Source of the DNA: Chryseobacterium sp. 18061
Lineage (GTDB): Bacteria; Pseudomonadota; Gammaproteobacteria; Enterobacterales; Enterobacteriaceae
Reading direction: 5' to 3'
DNA: 64,000 nucleotides
Assembly: GCA_902706205.1 (NCBI GenBank)
Contig: CACSKA010000002.1
Coordinates: 558,001-622,000, forward strand
Shown: piece after piece, positions 56,588-64,000 of the stretch
Numbering within the stretch: the stretch's first letter is position 1
Layout of the letters: every line of letters starts with the position of its first letter
Notes under the pieces: generated by a model
What the model was told of the DNA's origin: nothing
Database searches by the model: none
What the model saw: only the letters and a program-made list of their open reading frames with translations
Program-made: the position numbers and the translations under genes

Positions 56588-57058
56588 ATGACCGACAACC
56601 TGGTGCCACTGTTCACCCCTGCTGAAACCGCTCCGGTTGCAGATCCTAACCGTATGACCGCAACTCCCATACCTGATGAACAGCGTGTGAATTTCTGGCC
56701 TCACTACTTTGGCAACGTTCCACAATGGATAACCCTTGAACCCCGGATCTTCGCCTGGATGGACCATCTGTGTGCCGATTATCACGGTGGTATCTGGACC
56801 TTTTACACCCTCAGCAACAGCGGTGCCTATATGACTCCCGAAACCGATAGCGATGAAAAATGGACACTGTTTAACCGCATGAATGGTAATGGTGCTGAAC
56901 TCAGCAGTGAAGCTGCCGGTATTGCAGTCTGTCTGATGGCCTACAGCCACCACGCCTGCCGTACTGAGTCTGACGCGATGACAGAGCATTATTATCGTCT
57001 GCGGGACTATGCGCTCAGCCATGCTGAATGCCGCGCCATTATGCACATCATTGATTAA
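56588..57058 (+). CDS. Antirestriction protein ArdB/KlcA family
   Basis: 156 residues from the ATG at 56588, behind an AGAAGGA site. The family core is visible: RVNFWPHYFGNVPQWITLEPRIFAWMDHLCADYHGGIWTFYTLSNSGAYMTP and GNGAELSSEAAGIAVCLMAYSH. ArdB proteins block type I restriction in vivo. Here it shares the island with a type IC system. Confidence 0.92.
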   Translation: MTDNLVPLFTPAETAPVADPNRMTATPIPDEQRVNFWPHYFGNVPQWITLEPRIFAWMDHLCADYHGGIWTFYTLSNSGAYMTPETDSDEKWTLFNRMNGNGAELSSEAAGIAVCLMAYSHHACRTESDAMTEHYYRLRDYALSHAECRAIMHIID

Positions 57059-57071
57059 AGGAGAGCCAGCC

Positions 57072-57599
57072 ATGTATGCCGAATTATCACCAGCAACTGT
57101 GCAGCCTGATTTATTTCCCCACCATGAGGCAGTATCTCAGCCACCAGCGGCATTGCCACCCTGTGCGCAACGCACTATTCGCAGGGCCATAAATATTCTG
57201 GAGAAACATCTCAGAGAGCCAGGCACTGCATTCACTTCCACCAGCGCGACGAGAGACTGGCTGCGCCTGAAAATGGCCGGTCTTGAACGGGAAGTATTTA
57301 TAGTTCTGTTTCTCAACAATCAAAACCAGCTGCTTGCTCATGAAACGATGTTCACCGGGACGATTAACCACACTGAAGTCCACCCGCGTGAAGTGGTGAA
57401 ATCGACTCTGCGGCACAATGCTGCAGCCGTCATCATCGCGCATAACCATCCTTCCGGCACTACTGATATCAGCCAGGCAGACCGGCGCGTTACCCAACGT
57501 ATTGTTAATGCACTGACGCTGGTTGACGTGCGGGTGCTGGACCATCTTGTCGTGGGTGGCACAACGATTGTGTCCTTCGCTGAACGAGGCTGGTTATAA
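57072..57599 (+). CDS. RadC-like JAB-domain protein (YeeS-like)
   Basis: 175 residues from ATG 57072, preceded by AAGGAGAG. The JAB/MPN metal site is intact: HNAAAVIIAHNHPSGTTDISQADRR with the upstream Glu region (LLAHETMFTGTINHTEVHPREVVK). Family members are island-borne and are not true DNA-repair RadC; their substrate is unknown. Gene order with DUF987 and cbeA/cbtA matches E. coli CP4-44. Confidence 0.9.
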   Translation: MYAELSPATVQPDLFPHHEAVSQPPAALPPCAQRTIRRAINILEKHLREPGTAFTSTSATRDWLRLKMAGLEREVFIVLFLNNQNQLLAHETMFTGTINHTEVHPREVVKSTLRHNAAAVIIAHNHPSGTTDISQADRRVTQRIVNALTLVDVRVLDHLVVGGTTIVSFAERGWL

Positions 57600-57612
57600 G
57601 GAGACAATTTTC

Positions 57613-57834
57613 ATGAGAATTATCAGCAAACGCCAGGCGATGGCAATTTACCGTCAGCATCCTGGTTCCCGGTTGTTTCGCTTCTGTACCGGAAAATACA
57701 CATGGAGCGGCAGTATTTGCCATTATGCCGGTCGTGAGGTTCAGGATATCAGCGGTGTACTGGCCGTGTTCGCTGAGCGCCGACAGGACCGCAATGGCCC
57801 GTATGTCGTATTACGTAGCGTCACACTCAATTAA
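57613..57834 (+). CDS. DUF987 family protein (YeeT-like)
   Basis: 73 residues from ATG 57613. MRIISKRQAMAIYRQHP, RLFRFCTGKYTWSGSICHYAGREVQDISGVLAVFAERR match YeeT. Function unknown. It sits between the radC-like gene and the antitoxin gene, as in CP4-44. Confidence 0.85.
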   Translation: MRIISKRQAMAIYRQHPGSRLFRFCTGKYTWSGSICHYAGREVQDISGVLAVFAERRQDRNGPYVVLRSVTLN

Positions 57835-57865
57835 TTTCACATCGTAACTTTTAAGGATGGATTAA

Positions 57866-58219
57866 ATGTCAGACCCCAAAATCACAACCGATATGCCCGT
57901 CCTCGAATGGGGGCTAAAGCGCAATGTCACTACACAGTTTGGTGCGAGGCTGGTACAGGAAGGCAACAGGTTGCACTATCTGTCCGACCGCGCGGATATT
58001 GCCGGTCAGTTCAGCGACGCTGAAGCCCTTCAGCTTGACCAGGCGTTTCCATTGATGCTCAAACAACTTGAGATAATGCTGGTTTCCGGCGAGCTCAACC
58101 CACACCATCAACACTGCGTTACGCTGAACCACAATGGCCTGACCTGCGAGGCCGATACGCTGGGCTCCTGTGGTTATGTCTATGTCGCCATTTACCCTGA
58201 GCAACCTGCGTCACTGTAA
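57866..58219 (+). CDS. cbeA: CbeA/YeeU-type antitoxin
   Basis: 117 residues. [56 protein letters not shown] is the YeeU signature. In the type IV system it does not bind the toxin but stabilises MreB and FtsZ polymers that CbtA attacks. It is followed after 41 bp by the toxin gene. Confidence 0.92.
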   Translation: MSDPKITTDMPVLEWGLKRNVTTQFGARLVQEGNRLHYLSDRADIAGQFSDAEALQLDQAFPLMLKQLEIMLVSGELNPHHQHCVTLNHNGLTCEADTLGSCGYVYVAIYPEQPASL

Positions 58220-58260
58220 ACCTCCGGTTATACCCCGCCACACATCACAGAGAACACATT

Positions 58261-58641
58261 ATGCAAACCTCAATATCACACCCGATACGGGAGAATAAAT
58301 CCTGTCCGTCACCCGTTGAAGTCTGGCAAATGCTGCTGACCCACCTTCTGGAGCAGCACTACGGCCTGACGCTTAACGATACGCCTCTCAGCGATGAAAG
58401 CGTGATCCTGGACCATATCGAAGCCGGTATTTCCCTGTGCGATGCCTTCAATTTCCTGGTTGAAGAATATGGCCTGATACGCACTGACCGCAGTGGATTC
58501 ACTGTCATGGAGCAGTCGCCGTTTATCAGCAGTATCGACATTCTTCGCGCCCGTAAAGCTACAGGACTATTGACGCGCCACAGTTACAAAACGGTCACCA
58601 CCGTTACCACCGGAAAATGTCGCCAGGGAGAAAAGCACTGA
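58261..58641 (+). CDS. cbtA: CbtA/YeeV-type cytoskeleton toxin
   Basis: 126 residues. [62 protein letters not shown] is diagnostic of the CbtA family. It inhibits FtsZ and MreB polymerisation. The frame is intact, and it ends 13 nt before the DUF5983 gene. Confidence 0.93.
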   Translation: MQTSISHPIRENKSCPSPVEVWQMLLTHLLEQHYGLTLNDTPLSDESVILDHIEAGISLCDAFNFLVEEYGLIRTDRSGFTVMEQSPFISSIDILRARKATGLLTRHSYKTVTTVTTGKCRQGEKH

Positions 58642-58654
58642 TGGAGTTACACCA

Positions 58655-59146
58655 ATGAAAATATCGATGAATGTTGAAGCCGACAGTATCAACGTACTGG
58701 CACTCAATATGGGAAAAATTGCTGTTGAAGTTGATGGTATTGAGCTGGCTGAGCTGATCAATATCGTTAACGACAACGGCTATGCGTTGACTGTCGCCGA
58801 TGAACCTGGTGAGATTATCGTTAACGATCCCCTGTCCACCATTGCGCGGTTTAGCGGCATTCAGTGCAGCACAGCGCATATCACAGAGGAAGATAACTCA
58901 CTATTACACGCGCTCTCGCAGCAGTATCAGGCCTACGGTGATGCTGAGTGGGTCCACTACACCGGCTCTGGTTATCTGATCCGTCTGAATGCATGGACAT
59001 TTCCGGTATTGCGACTTAAGCGAGAAGGCCTGTCCCGAGCCTGTCGGCGGCTCATTGTCACACTGACGCGTCGCTATGGTATCGCCACTATCCACTTTGA
59101 TGCCTTTGGCGAACTGCTTCCCGGCGTTGAAACCTTCGACTGGTAA
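58655..59146 (+). CDS. DUF5983 family protein (YeeW-like, full length)
   Basis: 163 residues. KISMNVEADSINVLALNMGKIAVEVDGIELAELINIVNDNGYALTVADEPGEIIV matches the short proteins found after cbtA in E. coli islands. Here the C-terminal half (YGDAEWVHYTGSGYLIRLNAWTFPVLRLKREGLSRACRRL) is also present. Function unknown, but the tight linkage suggests a third component or a modulator. Confidence 0.72.
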   Translation: MKISMNVEADSINVLALNMGKIAVEVDGIELAELINIVNDNGYALTVADEPGEIIVNDPLSTIARFSGIQCSTAHITEEDNSLLHALSQQYQAYGDAEWVHYTGSGYLIRLNAWTFPVLRLKREGLSRACRRLIVTLTRRYGIATIHFDAFGELLPGVETFDW

Positions 59147-59270
59147 TCCCTTCTGTCTGAATCAACCACCCAGCATTGAGCAAGCACGAAACAATGTCCA
59201 CAATATACAGCATCGACAACCGCTGCAAACTCCGCGATAAAAATCCCTCTCTATTTACAACTCCCGCATA

Positions 59271-59305
59271 AGCGCCATCCCTCACCGGATGGCGCTTTGC
59301 TTTAT
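59271..59305 (+). terminator. Intrinsic terminator after the cbtA cassette
   Basis: Perfect 10-bp stem AGCGCCATCC/GGATGGCGCT with a 6-nt loop and a T-rich tail. Confidence 0.8.
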
Positions 59306-59321
59306 ATAAAGGACATACCCA

Positions 59322-60173
59322 ATGATGGAATTACAAACCAGCCACAATCCTGAAGTTCTCACAGGCCATACTGAGCTGATTAGCTCTACAAATATTGAAC
59401 GCATTGTCACCGGACGTAACGTTGCGCTGGAGCGAATCAGGGCGATGATTCACCAGCTTGCCGATATATCTGCACTCACCAGCAGCATCGGAGGTAAAAC
59501 AGCGCTGGATTGGGCCATGAAGCAGGACCTCCGCTGTGGTTGCTGGCTGATGGAGAAAGAAGAAATCGCCATGAAGGTCATTACCTGCAATCTCGACCGC
59601 AGTATCTGGCGTGATTTGATGAAAAAATCTGGCATGATTTCCCTGATGGATGCCGCCGCCCGTGACGAGTGGAACCGTAACCTTGAGCTGGACGATATTC
59701 CTGCAATCAGCGAAGAAAATATTATCACTACCTTTAAACAGCTGCACAGTAACAAAAGTGAGGTATTTGAGCGTGGCGTTATTAACGTTTTCAAAAGTCT
59801 GAGCTGGGACTATAAAAGCAACTCCCCCTGTAAGTTTGGCAAGAAGATCATCGTCAATGGTTTGGTGAATTATTCCCGATGGGGCTATAACCTTACCGGG
59901 GGAAAGCGGCGCGACCAACTCGCAGATCTGGAACGCATGCTGAATCTGCTGGACGGCAAAACAGTACCAGAGAATCGCAATGATCTGGGTGTCAGGCTGG
60001 ATCGGCATATTGATGCGCAACGAACATCGGAGGTGTTTGAAGATGACTACTTTTCGATACGCTATTTTCAGAAGGGATCAGGGCATATAACCTTTAAACG
60101 ACAGGACCTGACTGAGAAGATGAATAATATCGTGGCAAAACACTATCCGGGGATGTTGCCTGAAGTTCATTAA
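59322..60173 (+). CDS. DUF4942 domain protein
   Basis: 283 residues with an AAGGA site. VGR-type N-terminus (IERIVTGRNVALERIRAMIHQLADI), WRDLMKKSGMISLMDAAARDEWNRNLE, and the strongly conserved RLDRHIDAQRTSEVFEDDYFSIRYFQKGSGHITFKRQDLTEKMN. These proteins follow cbtA in many enterobacterial islands. Some have methyltransferase-like annotation, but I see no SAM motif here. Function unknown. Confidence 0.8.
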   Translation: MMELQTSHNPEVLTGHTELISSTNIERIVTGRNVALERIRAMIHQLADISALTSSIGGKTALDWAMKQDLRCGCWLMEKEEIAMKVITCNLDRSIWRDLMKKSGMISLMDAAARDEWNRNLELDDIPAISEENIITTFKQLHSNKSEVFERGVINVFKSLSWDYKSNSPCKFGKKIIVNGLVNYSRWGYNLTGGKRRDQLADLERMLNLLDGKTVPENRNDLGVRLDRHIDAQRTSEVFEDDYFSIRYFQKGSGHITFKRQDLTEKMNNIVAKHYPGMLPEVH

Positions 60174-60327
60174 TCGCTGCTTGATCTGACGCTGTTATGG
60201 TGCAGAGCTGAACTTAATCTGACAGGCAGCTCTGTGCTAAAAGCGGCCGCTTAACGGCATCGGTGAGCAGGTCACCTGGGTTTTGCCGAGCCGCGAAGCG
60301 GCCTCGGCTTGAATGAAGTGTCAGACC

Positions 60328-60972
60328 TTAGGCTCTTCCCTGTTCTAAAAATTTCAACAGAGGAACTACTGCGCTTGCATTACTTAGAAATGGCTTGAGG
60401 GGGGTGAACTGTTTAAAGGCCTTGAATGGCTTGAACTGCTTGAAGCCTTTGAAGGGCTCAAATTGAGTGAAAACCGGACAAGTACTTTTAGTGAAGCCAA
60501 CTCGATGACCTTTATGATCCCAAATCACTCCTTGTTCGAACCAACCAAGATGTCGGCCATTAAAACCATAAATGCTGGTCCTGTCCAAGTAAGCAAGAGG
60601 GCGACCCTCAAAGCTGTAGATTGCGTCAGGTGCGATATAGGCTTGGGGATCCCCAAGGGAACCGAAGAGTGTGGTCTCGCCCGTCTTACTTTCTTGAGTA
60701 TATGCGGATGATCCCAAAGCCCCTTTGTTCGCAGAATTCACGTCAAGAAAAACTAGGTCGTCCCCCACGAATGAGCAGAAAATTCGGGTGTATTGAGTTC
60801 TCAGGGTGTAAAGCGAGGAATTCGATTGCAGCTTTATGAGCATAGGGGAACTCATTAGTGACTCACGCTCGATGTTCGAAACAAGTGTGAACATGGACAC
60901 GACCTCGTTCTGTTCTTCTTTGCTAAGTTGCTTCATAGACTTATTGAACTGCTCAGCAATTAGAATCTTCAT
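60328..60972 (-). CDS. RelE-like N-domain fused to beta-flower repeats and an FK-rich tail
   Basis: 214 residues in three parts. Residues 1-~85 have RelE/ParE topology (FNKSMKQLSKEEQNEVVSMF ... LYTLRTQYTRIFCSFVGDDLVFLDV). Residues ~105-160 are four related ~12-residue units (YIAPDAIYSFEGRPL, YLDRTSIYGFNGRHL, WFEQGVIWDHKGHRV), like NCBI's '4-fold beta flower' proteins. Residues ~165-200 repeat PFK-x-FKQF. The start overlaps the stop of the membrane-protein gene by 4 nt. No usual antitoxin gene is beside it. Function unknown; toxin or defence effector is a reasonable guess. Confidence 0.6.
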   Translation of the reverse strand: MKILIAEQFNKSMKQLSKEEQNEVVSMFTLVSNIERESLMSSPMLIKLQSNSSLYTLRTQYTRIFCSFVGDDLVFLDVNSANKGALGSSAYTQESKTGETTLFGSLGDPQAYIAPDAIYSFEGRPLAYLDRTSIYGFNGRHLGWFEQGVIWDHKGHRVGFTKSTCPVFTQFEPFKGFKQFKPFKAFKQFTPLKPFLSNASAVVPLLKFLEQGRA

Positions 60973-61358
60973 TTGTTCTCTCCAAAGAGCTTCTTGAAGG
61001 TCTCTGTTTCCTTCTCAAGTAGTTCGATGTGTCCAGACCGCACTAGCTTCTGGCATCTTCTTGCTACCGACTCTGCGACTCGGTTCCGAATGTTTGCTTC
61101 ATACTGTCTTGGAGTGAAGCCCGTAATTAATGCTCGATCGTGACGAAATAGGACGATCTGGTATATGAATGCGAGGGTTGATGCTAGCAAAAGCCAGTGT
61201 AAGTTGCGGTTGACGATCGCATCTTGCCAAATAACAACTCCGTTCTTGGTGATCTCGGTTACAACAGCGTTTGCAAGTAAGCCCACGGCGCCCGCTAAGG
61301 CACTTGGAATGAGGCCGCGCGTCCACGGATTCTTCAGAAGCAACGCTCCAAACATCAC
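60969..61358 (-). CDS. Two-span membrane protein coupled to the RelE-like gene
   Basis: 129 residues. Hydrophobic segments RGLIPSALAGAVGLLANAVV and LHWLLLASTLAFIYQIVLF, then a charged ~60-residue cytoplasmic helix region (YEANIRNRVAESVARRCQKLVRSGHIELLEKETETFKKLF). It is upstream of and overlaps the RelE-like/beta-flower gene, so the pair is one operon. No family recognised. It could be the membrane partner or immunity factor. Confidence 0.6.
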   Translation of the reverse strand: MMFGALLLKNPWTRGLIPSALAGAVGLLANAVVTEITKNGVVIWQDAIVNRNLHWLLLASTLAFIYQIVLFRHDRALITGFTPRQYEANIRNRVAESVARRCQKLVRSGHIELLEKETETFKKLFGENK

Positions 61359-61817
61359 GGAACTCCCCGTCTAAGTCTAGCTCTTTGATAACCGGATCGA
61401 AGGAGCTGGTTATACGAATTACCACAGCGCACCGAATGGTGACTATTCCCTTGATGTACTCAAACTCAGGCCTGCTGAGGCCAGCTAAAAAGCAAGTATA
61501 TTACCGGTCCCGACACCTTCGTCAAAGTGGTTTTCAGACGAACTCAACGGAGTAGGGCCAACTGACCTGCTCCATGTTGATTCGCGCAGAATACTATTAG
61601 CAATGTCCGCTGGTCGCTCATAGCTGACTATCAGATTTTATTGTGCACAATACGAGAAAGCTGTCATGTCAAGTCTGAGGGTAATACACCGAAGGTAGTA
61701 AATAAACTTGATACTTACGCCAGCTCACTCATCTACTCCGACTGATCGCTGTTCACTCTGGTGGTTTGCACAAGCGCGACTCTTGCTATCGAAAAATGAA
61801 ATGGAGTGTTGACGACC
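61359..61817. other. Gene-free region upstream of the two-gene operon
   Basis: About 460 bp. It should carry the promoter of the minus-strand operon. No ORF or repeat is convincing, except a small GGCCTGCTGAGGCC hairpin near 61470. Confidence 0.4.
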
Positions 61818-61850
61818 GTTGATGTAAATCACTTACATCAACCGTTACAT
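61818..61850. repeat. Putative integrase arm sites, right end
   Basis: A perfect inverted repeat, GTTGATGTAA-ATCAC-TTACATCAAC (61818-61842), overlaps a 20-bp block at 61831-61850 that matches the block at 30719-30738 in 18 of 20 positions. It lies about 55 bp inside the right attachment core. Confidence 0.6.
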
Positions 61851-61903
61851 GGAAAAAATCATTGGTGTAAGTAACTGAAGTGTTTTTTGTAACCCATTGA
61901 TTT

Positions 61904-61952
61904 AAATGGTACGCCCTACAGGGCTCGAACCTGTGACCTACGGCTTAGAAGT
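61904..61952 (-). repeat. Right attachment core: second copy of the tRNA-Arg 3' fragment
   Basis: Identical over 49 bp to 30539-30587. The sequence to the right (TCCTAGAACTGCC...) is not a tRNA 5' half, so this is also partial. It forms the border between the island and the phage-like element to the right. Confidence 0.88.
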
Positions 61953-62141
61953 TCCTAGAACTGCCTAAGATAACAGTAACATACCGCATCGTTACCGCGC
62001 TCACACGTCCCACCTTGCGAAAACATGCAAAGCCTTGCAAACAGGTGCAAAGCTTTGTGTGTCTCATATCTGTCTCATCACATCACCGGGCAGTCATCAA
62101 ACTCACCAGAGCGTGCATCTTTAAGAATCCGTATATAAGAA
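61953..62141. other. Left edge of the phage-like element
   Basis: About 190 bp without a gene. It contains repeated GCAAAGC/GCAAA motifs (near 62020-62052) that may be integrase arm sites of the second element. Confidence 0.4.
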
Positions 62142-62160
62142 AGCCCTCCTAAGAGGGCTA
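62142..62160 (-). terminator. Terminator after the antirepressor operon
   Basis: Stem AGCCCTC/GAGGGCT with a short loop, followed on the minus strand by TTTCTTATAT. Ends the minus-strand phage operon. Confidence 0.75.
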
Positions 62161-62188
62161 TGTGGTTGTGAGTGAGGTTAATTTAATT

Positions 62189-62941
62189 TCAGGCTACTTT
62201 ATTGCCTTGAACCAGATGGCGAAGAGCTTCTACGCCATTGGCGTTGTAACGGAATGCCTCGACCTGCTTATCTGAGTGCTTCGATTTGTCCAAGAAGAAT
62301 TTTCCGTACTGGTCAGTCTTGATATTGTGCTTATTGGCAAGGCGGCCAATCATGTTAGCTGTGCTGTTGAGCTGCTTCGCGACCTCACCTGCCTGGTAGT
62401 AATGCTCTTCTATCTGCGGCAGCGGGACAATTTCCTGACCAATCAGTGGATTCACCAACGTAGCAACAATCACCTGGTTAGCGGCATCACCAAGCCGTGG
62501 GAACATGGTCATAAGCTCGCGAGCAGATGCGATATTCTTCTCCAGAGCTTGAGCGTTAAGCTGTGCTGCTTTCGCACGGCGATACTCAGGCAGCCCTGAG
62601 TTGCTTTGTGTTGGTAGTTGGATAGCCTGCATATCTTCCAGCTTATCGACCAGAGAACGGCGAACAGCTTTGGACTCACGGGCTGCAACGCGTAGTGCCT
62701 GCTTGATTGTCATATTAATGACTTCAATAGGGCGTCCGCCGTTAGTGCCAGATGGTTTTACACTTTTAGTGTAAAACTCCCCCTCAAGCTCATCGACAAT
62801 TTTTTCGACGAACTTATTGTTGCGCACCGCTGGCTCTTCGCATTGCTTACGAGCGGCGTTTACCATCTCCAACAGGTACTGGGAGTCGATAGTTTTCTCA
62901 GTGACAGCTCCGGCCTGATTTGCTACATTCAGTAAAGTCAT
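62189..62941 (-). CDS. Phage antirepressor-like protein
   Basis: 250 residues. The N-terminal part has a Rha-like pattern (FVEKIVDELEGEFYTKSVKPSGTNGGRPIEVINMTIKQALRVAARESKAVRRSLVDKLEDM). The C-terminal part resembles the DNA-binding tail of phage antirepressors (AGEVAKQLNSTANMIGRLANKHNIKTDQYGKFFLDKS ... FRYNANGVEALRHLV). Probably relieves repression or controls lysogeny. Third gene of a minus-strand operon with the Arc-like gene. Confidence 0.75.
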   Translation of the reverse strand: MTLLNVANQAGAVTEKTIDSQYLLEMVNAARKQCEEPAVRNNKFVEKIVDELEGEFYTKSVKPSGTNGGRPIEVINMTIKQALRVAARESKAVRRSLVDKLEDMQAIQLPTQSNSGLPEYRRAKAAQLNAQALEKNIASARELMTMFPRLGDAANQVIVATLVNPLIGQEIVPLPQIEEHYYQAGEVAKQLNSTANMIGRLANKHNIKTDQYGKFFLDKSKHSDKQVEAFRYNANGVEALRHLVQGNKVA

Positions 62942-63020
62942 TTGATTTCCTATTTCAATTTTGACGTAAGCCGCCAGCTGTAACTGGCGGTTTTTCTTTT
63001 TGCGCCGTCCTTTGCATCTA

Positions 63021-63689
63021 TCAGTGAATCCTTGCTACTTCCCCATCTTCCAGTTGTTTATCTGCCCCCTTTTTCACATACATCATAAAAATCGCGCCAT
63101 CCTTGAACCTGTCACATAAGCGACCGGCAAGAGGAGACTCAATTGCACGCAATGCTGGATATATTTGGTTCTTCCATGCTTCGTACATCACGCTGTAGTG
63201 CTGTGCTAATGCATCAACGTTGTAGGCGTGGCGTTCACGCGCTGATGGTCCATTGCTGATCGGCATGTTGTCGTTTATTTCGCGGTCGAGAATGTCCAGC
63301 ACCCAGCGACGGAACTCTTTGGCCACGTCAGTACGGGCGAACATAGCGATCAGGTGTGCGCCACGTAGAGAGAAAACACGCACCTTCTTGCGGTAATTAC
63401 CTGAGGTACTCACTTCGAGTACCTGAGTCATACCAGCAGTAAATTCATCAGAGTACTTGTTGAAGATCATCGTCACTGCGCGGCTATTTGAGTACTCAAG
63501 AGCGGCAGCAAGATCTGCCGATGTGAACCAAACGCCCGGCTGATTGGCTACTGGAACCAGATCAACGTCATGGAAGTTATATTCTGATTTTGCTACATTA
63601 TTCATGTCGATATTTTCCTGCGTGGAATTGTTCGATAAGAGGCCCAGAGTGTTAGCGCACTTCTGGGCTTCGCTGTTTTTACTAACCAT
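63021..63689 (-). CDS. Phage antirepressor with P22-AR/BRO N-domain
   Basis: 222 residues. NFHDVDLVPVANQPGVWFTSADLAAALEYSNSRAVTMIFNKYSDEFTAGM ... VRVFSLRGAHLIAMFARTDVAKEFRRWVLDIL is the P22_AR_N/BRO-type domain. The ATG overlaps the end of the Arc-like gene and has a GAGGAG site, so translation is coupled. A second possible start is at 63605. In P22, Ant is made from the same operon as Arc. Confidence 0.85.
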   Translation of the reverse strand: MVSKNSEAQKCANTLGLLSNNSTQENIDMNNVAKSEYNFHDVDLVPVANQPGVWFTSADLAAALEYSNSRAVTMIFNKYSDEFTAGMTQVLEVSTSGNYRKKVRVFSLRGAHLIAMFARTDVAKEFRRWVLDILDREINDNMPISNGPSARERHAYNVDALAQHYSVMYEAWKNQIYPALRAIESPLAGRLCDRFKDGAIFMMYVKKGADKQLEDGEVARIH

Positions 63690-63852
63690 TTACTCGCTCC
63701 TCTCTCACTCCCTTAGCCAACAAGCGAACGATTGCAGAGTTAATCGAGATGCAATCCATTTCAGCTAAGCGGCGAATCTCCTGATCCAATCGCGCCGGAA
63801 GGCGAAGATTTAGCTTTATGTTTTTACGTTCGGTATAAACTGCGTCTTGCAT
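63682..63852 (-). CDS. arc: Arc-like ribbon-helix-helix repressor
   Basis: 56 residues from ATG 63852 with an AGAGAGG site. NIKLNLRLPARLDQEIRRLAEMDCISINSAIVRLLAKGVREE is a ribbon-helix-helix protein of the Arc/Mnt type. It lies directly upstream of the antirepressor genes and beside paired operators, the P22 immI layout. Confidence 0.88.
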   Translation of the reverse strand: MQDAVYTERKNIKLNLRLPARLDQEIRRLAEMDCISINSAIVRLLAKGVREERVNG

Positions 63853-63865
63853 ACAAACCTCTCTT

Positions 63866-63929
63866 TGGGGCCAAGTTAACATTATGGGATTAATTTAACA
63901 CCATTGATGGCAATGTCAAGTTGGCCCCA
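63866..63929. promoter_or_regulatory. Paired operators between arc and the divergent gene
   Basis: TGGGGCCAAGTTAACATT (63866-63883) and AATGTCAAGTTGGCCCCA (63912-63929) are inverted copies with two mismatches, 28 bp apart, in the divergent promoter region. Probable binding sites for the Arc-like or an Mnt-like protein. Confidence 0.75.
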
Positions 63930-63959
63930 TAATAAAAATAATTAATTTTAGAGGTAGCT

Positions 63960-64000
63960 ATGAGCAAGTTCCCCAGCCAACTACAAGACAAGTTCAATCT
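63960..64000 (+). CDS. Divergent phage gene, 5' end only
   Basis: ATG with a GAGGTAG site reads MSKFPSQLQDKFN before the window ends. By position it could be the mnt-like gene of an immI region. Too short to identify. Confidence 0.5.
   Translation, partial: MSKFPSQLQDKFN

Noticed and set aside
59331-60020. 229-codon minus-strand ORF
   Set aside because: Antisense to the DUF4942 gene, which has conserved motifs and expression signals.
61904-61985. Complete tRNA-Arg gene at the right attachment site
   Set aside because: The same 49 bp end abruptly; no 5' half follows.

Overview
The window is chromosomal DNA of a member of the Enterobacteriaceae. The evidence is the Klebsiella/Enterobacter/Citrobacter-type nas nitrate-assimilation operon, a Pap/MR-P-type fimbrial cluster, a genomic island of the E. 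coli CP4 type, and a P22-like prophage edge. I cannot name the species. The nas region looks like GC-rich core genome. The fimbrial region and the intergenic parts of the island are clearly AT-richer, which suggests acquired DNA.

Layout. (a) 1-5.4 kb: the 3' part of a large glycosyltransferase, a degenerate EAL-domain protein, an AI-2E-family membrane protein, a small secreted repeat protein and an IS3-family fossil. (b) 5.4-17.6 kb, all on the minus strand: nasR, then nasF-nasE-nasD-nasCB-nasA and a uroporphyrinogen-III methyltransferase. Nitrate is imported (F, E, D), reduced to nitrite (A) and then to ammonium (CB), with siroheme precursor made by the methyltransferase. The nasF control region is readable base by base: NtrC site, sigma-54 promoter, two ANTAR-type hexaloop hairpins, and a terminator overlapping the second hairpin. 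NasC and NasB are one 1399-residue frame here. (c) 17.9-30.4 kb: a nine-gene chaperone-usher fimbrial operon with a LuxR-type regulator upstream, an IS903-like fossil, a ToxR/YqeI-like membrane regulator with a 23-unit tripeptide repeat and its small partner, and an IS3 fossil.

(d) 30.5-61.95 kb: a 31-kb integrative island. It is bounded by 49-bp direct repeats of a tRNA-Arg(UCU)-like 3' end, and both ends carry matching 20-bp putative integrase arm sites. It holds a tyrosine integrase, an AlpA-like protein, a block of small membrane or secreted unknowns, an EcoR124I-like type IC restriction system (hsdR, hsdS, hsdM), a type II Zorya system (zorA, zorB, zorE), fossils of T6SS tssL and a CdiA-like haemagglutinin, a 48-bp perfect palindrome, a DUF3987 protein and Gp2-type protein with two tiny unlisted ORFs between them, and the CP4 cassette (DUF905, ardB, radC-like, DUF987, cbeA-cbtA, DUF5983, DUF4942). 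It ends with an unusual two-gene operon made of a membrane protein and a RelE-like/beta-flower protein. Two DUF2913 copies in the same orientation bracket the restriction-Zorya block.

(e) 61.95 kb to the end: the edge of a second element, with a P22 immI-like layout (Arc-like repressor, two antirepressor-like genes, a divergent gene and paired operators). Neither tRNA-like repeat is a complete tRNA. The intact gene is therefore expected beyond the right edge, which implies tandem integration at one tRNA locus.

Best candidates for undescribed biology are the 60.3-61.4 kb operon, the 33.5-36.5 kb membrane/secreted gene block, the 4.5 kb repeat protein, the fused nasCB gene with its retained internal ribosome-binding site, and the palindrome at 51.8 kb. 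All family names come from memory of the families; no database search was run.
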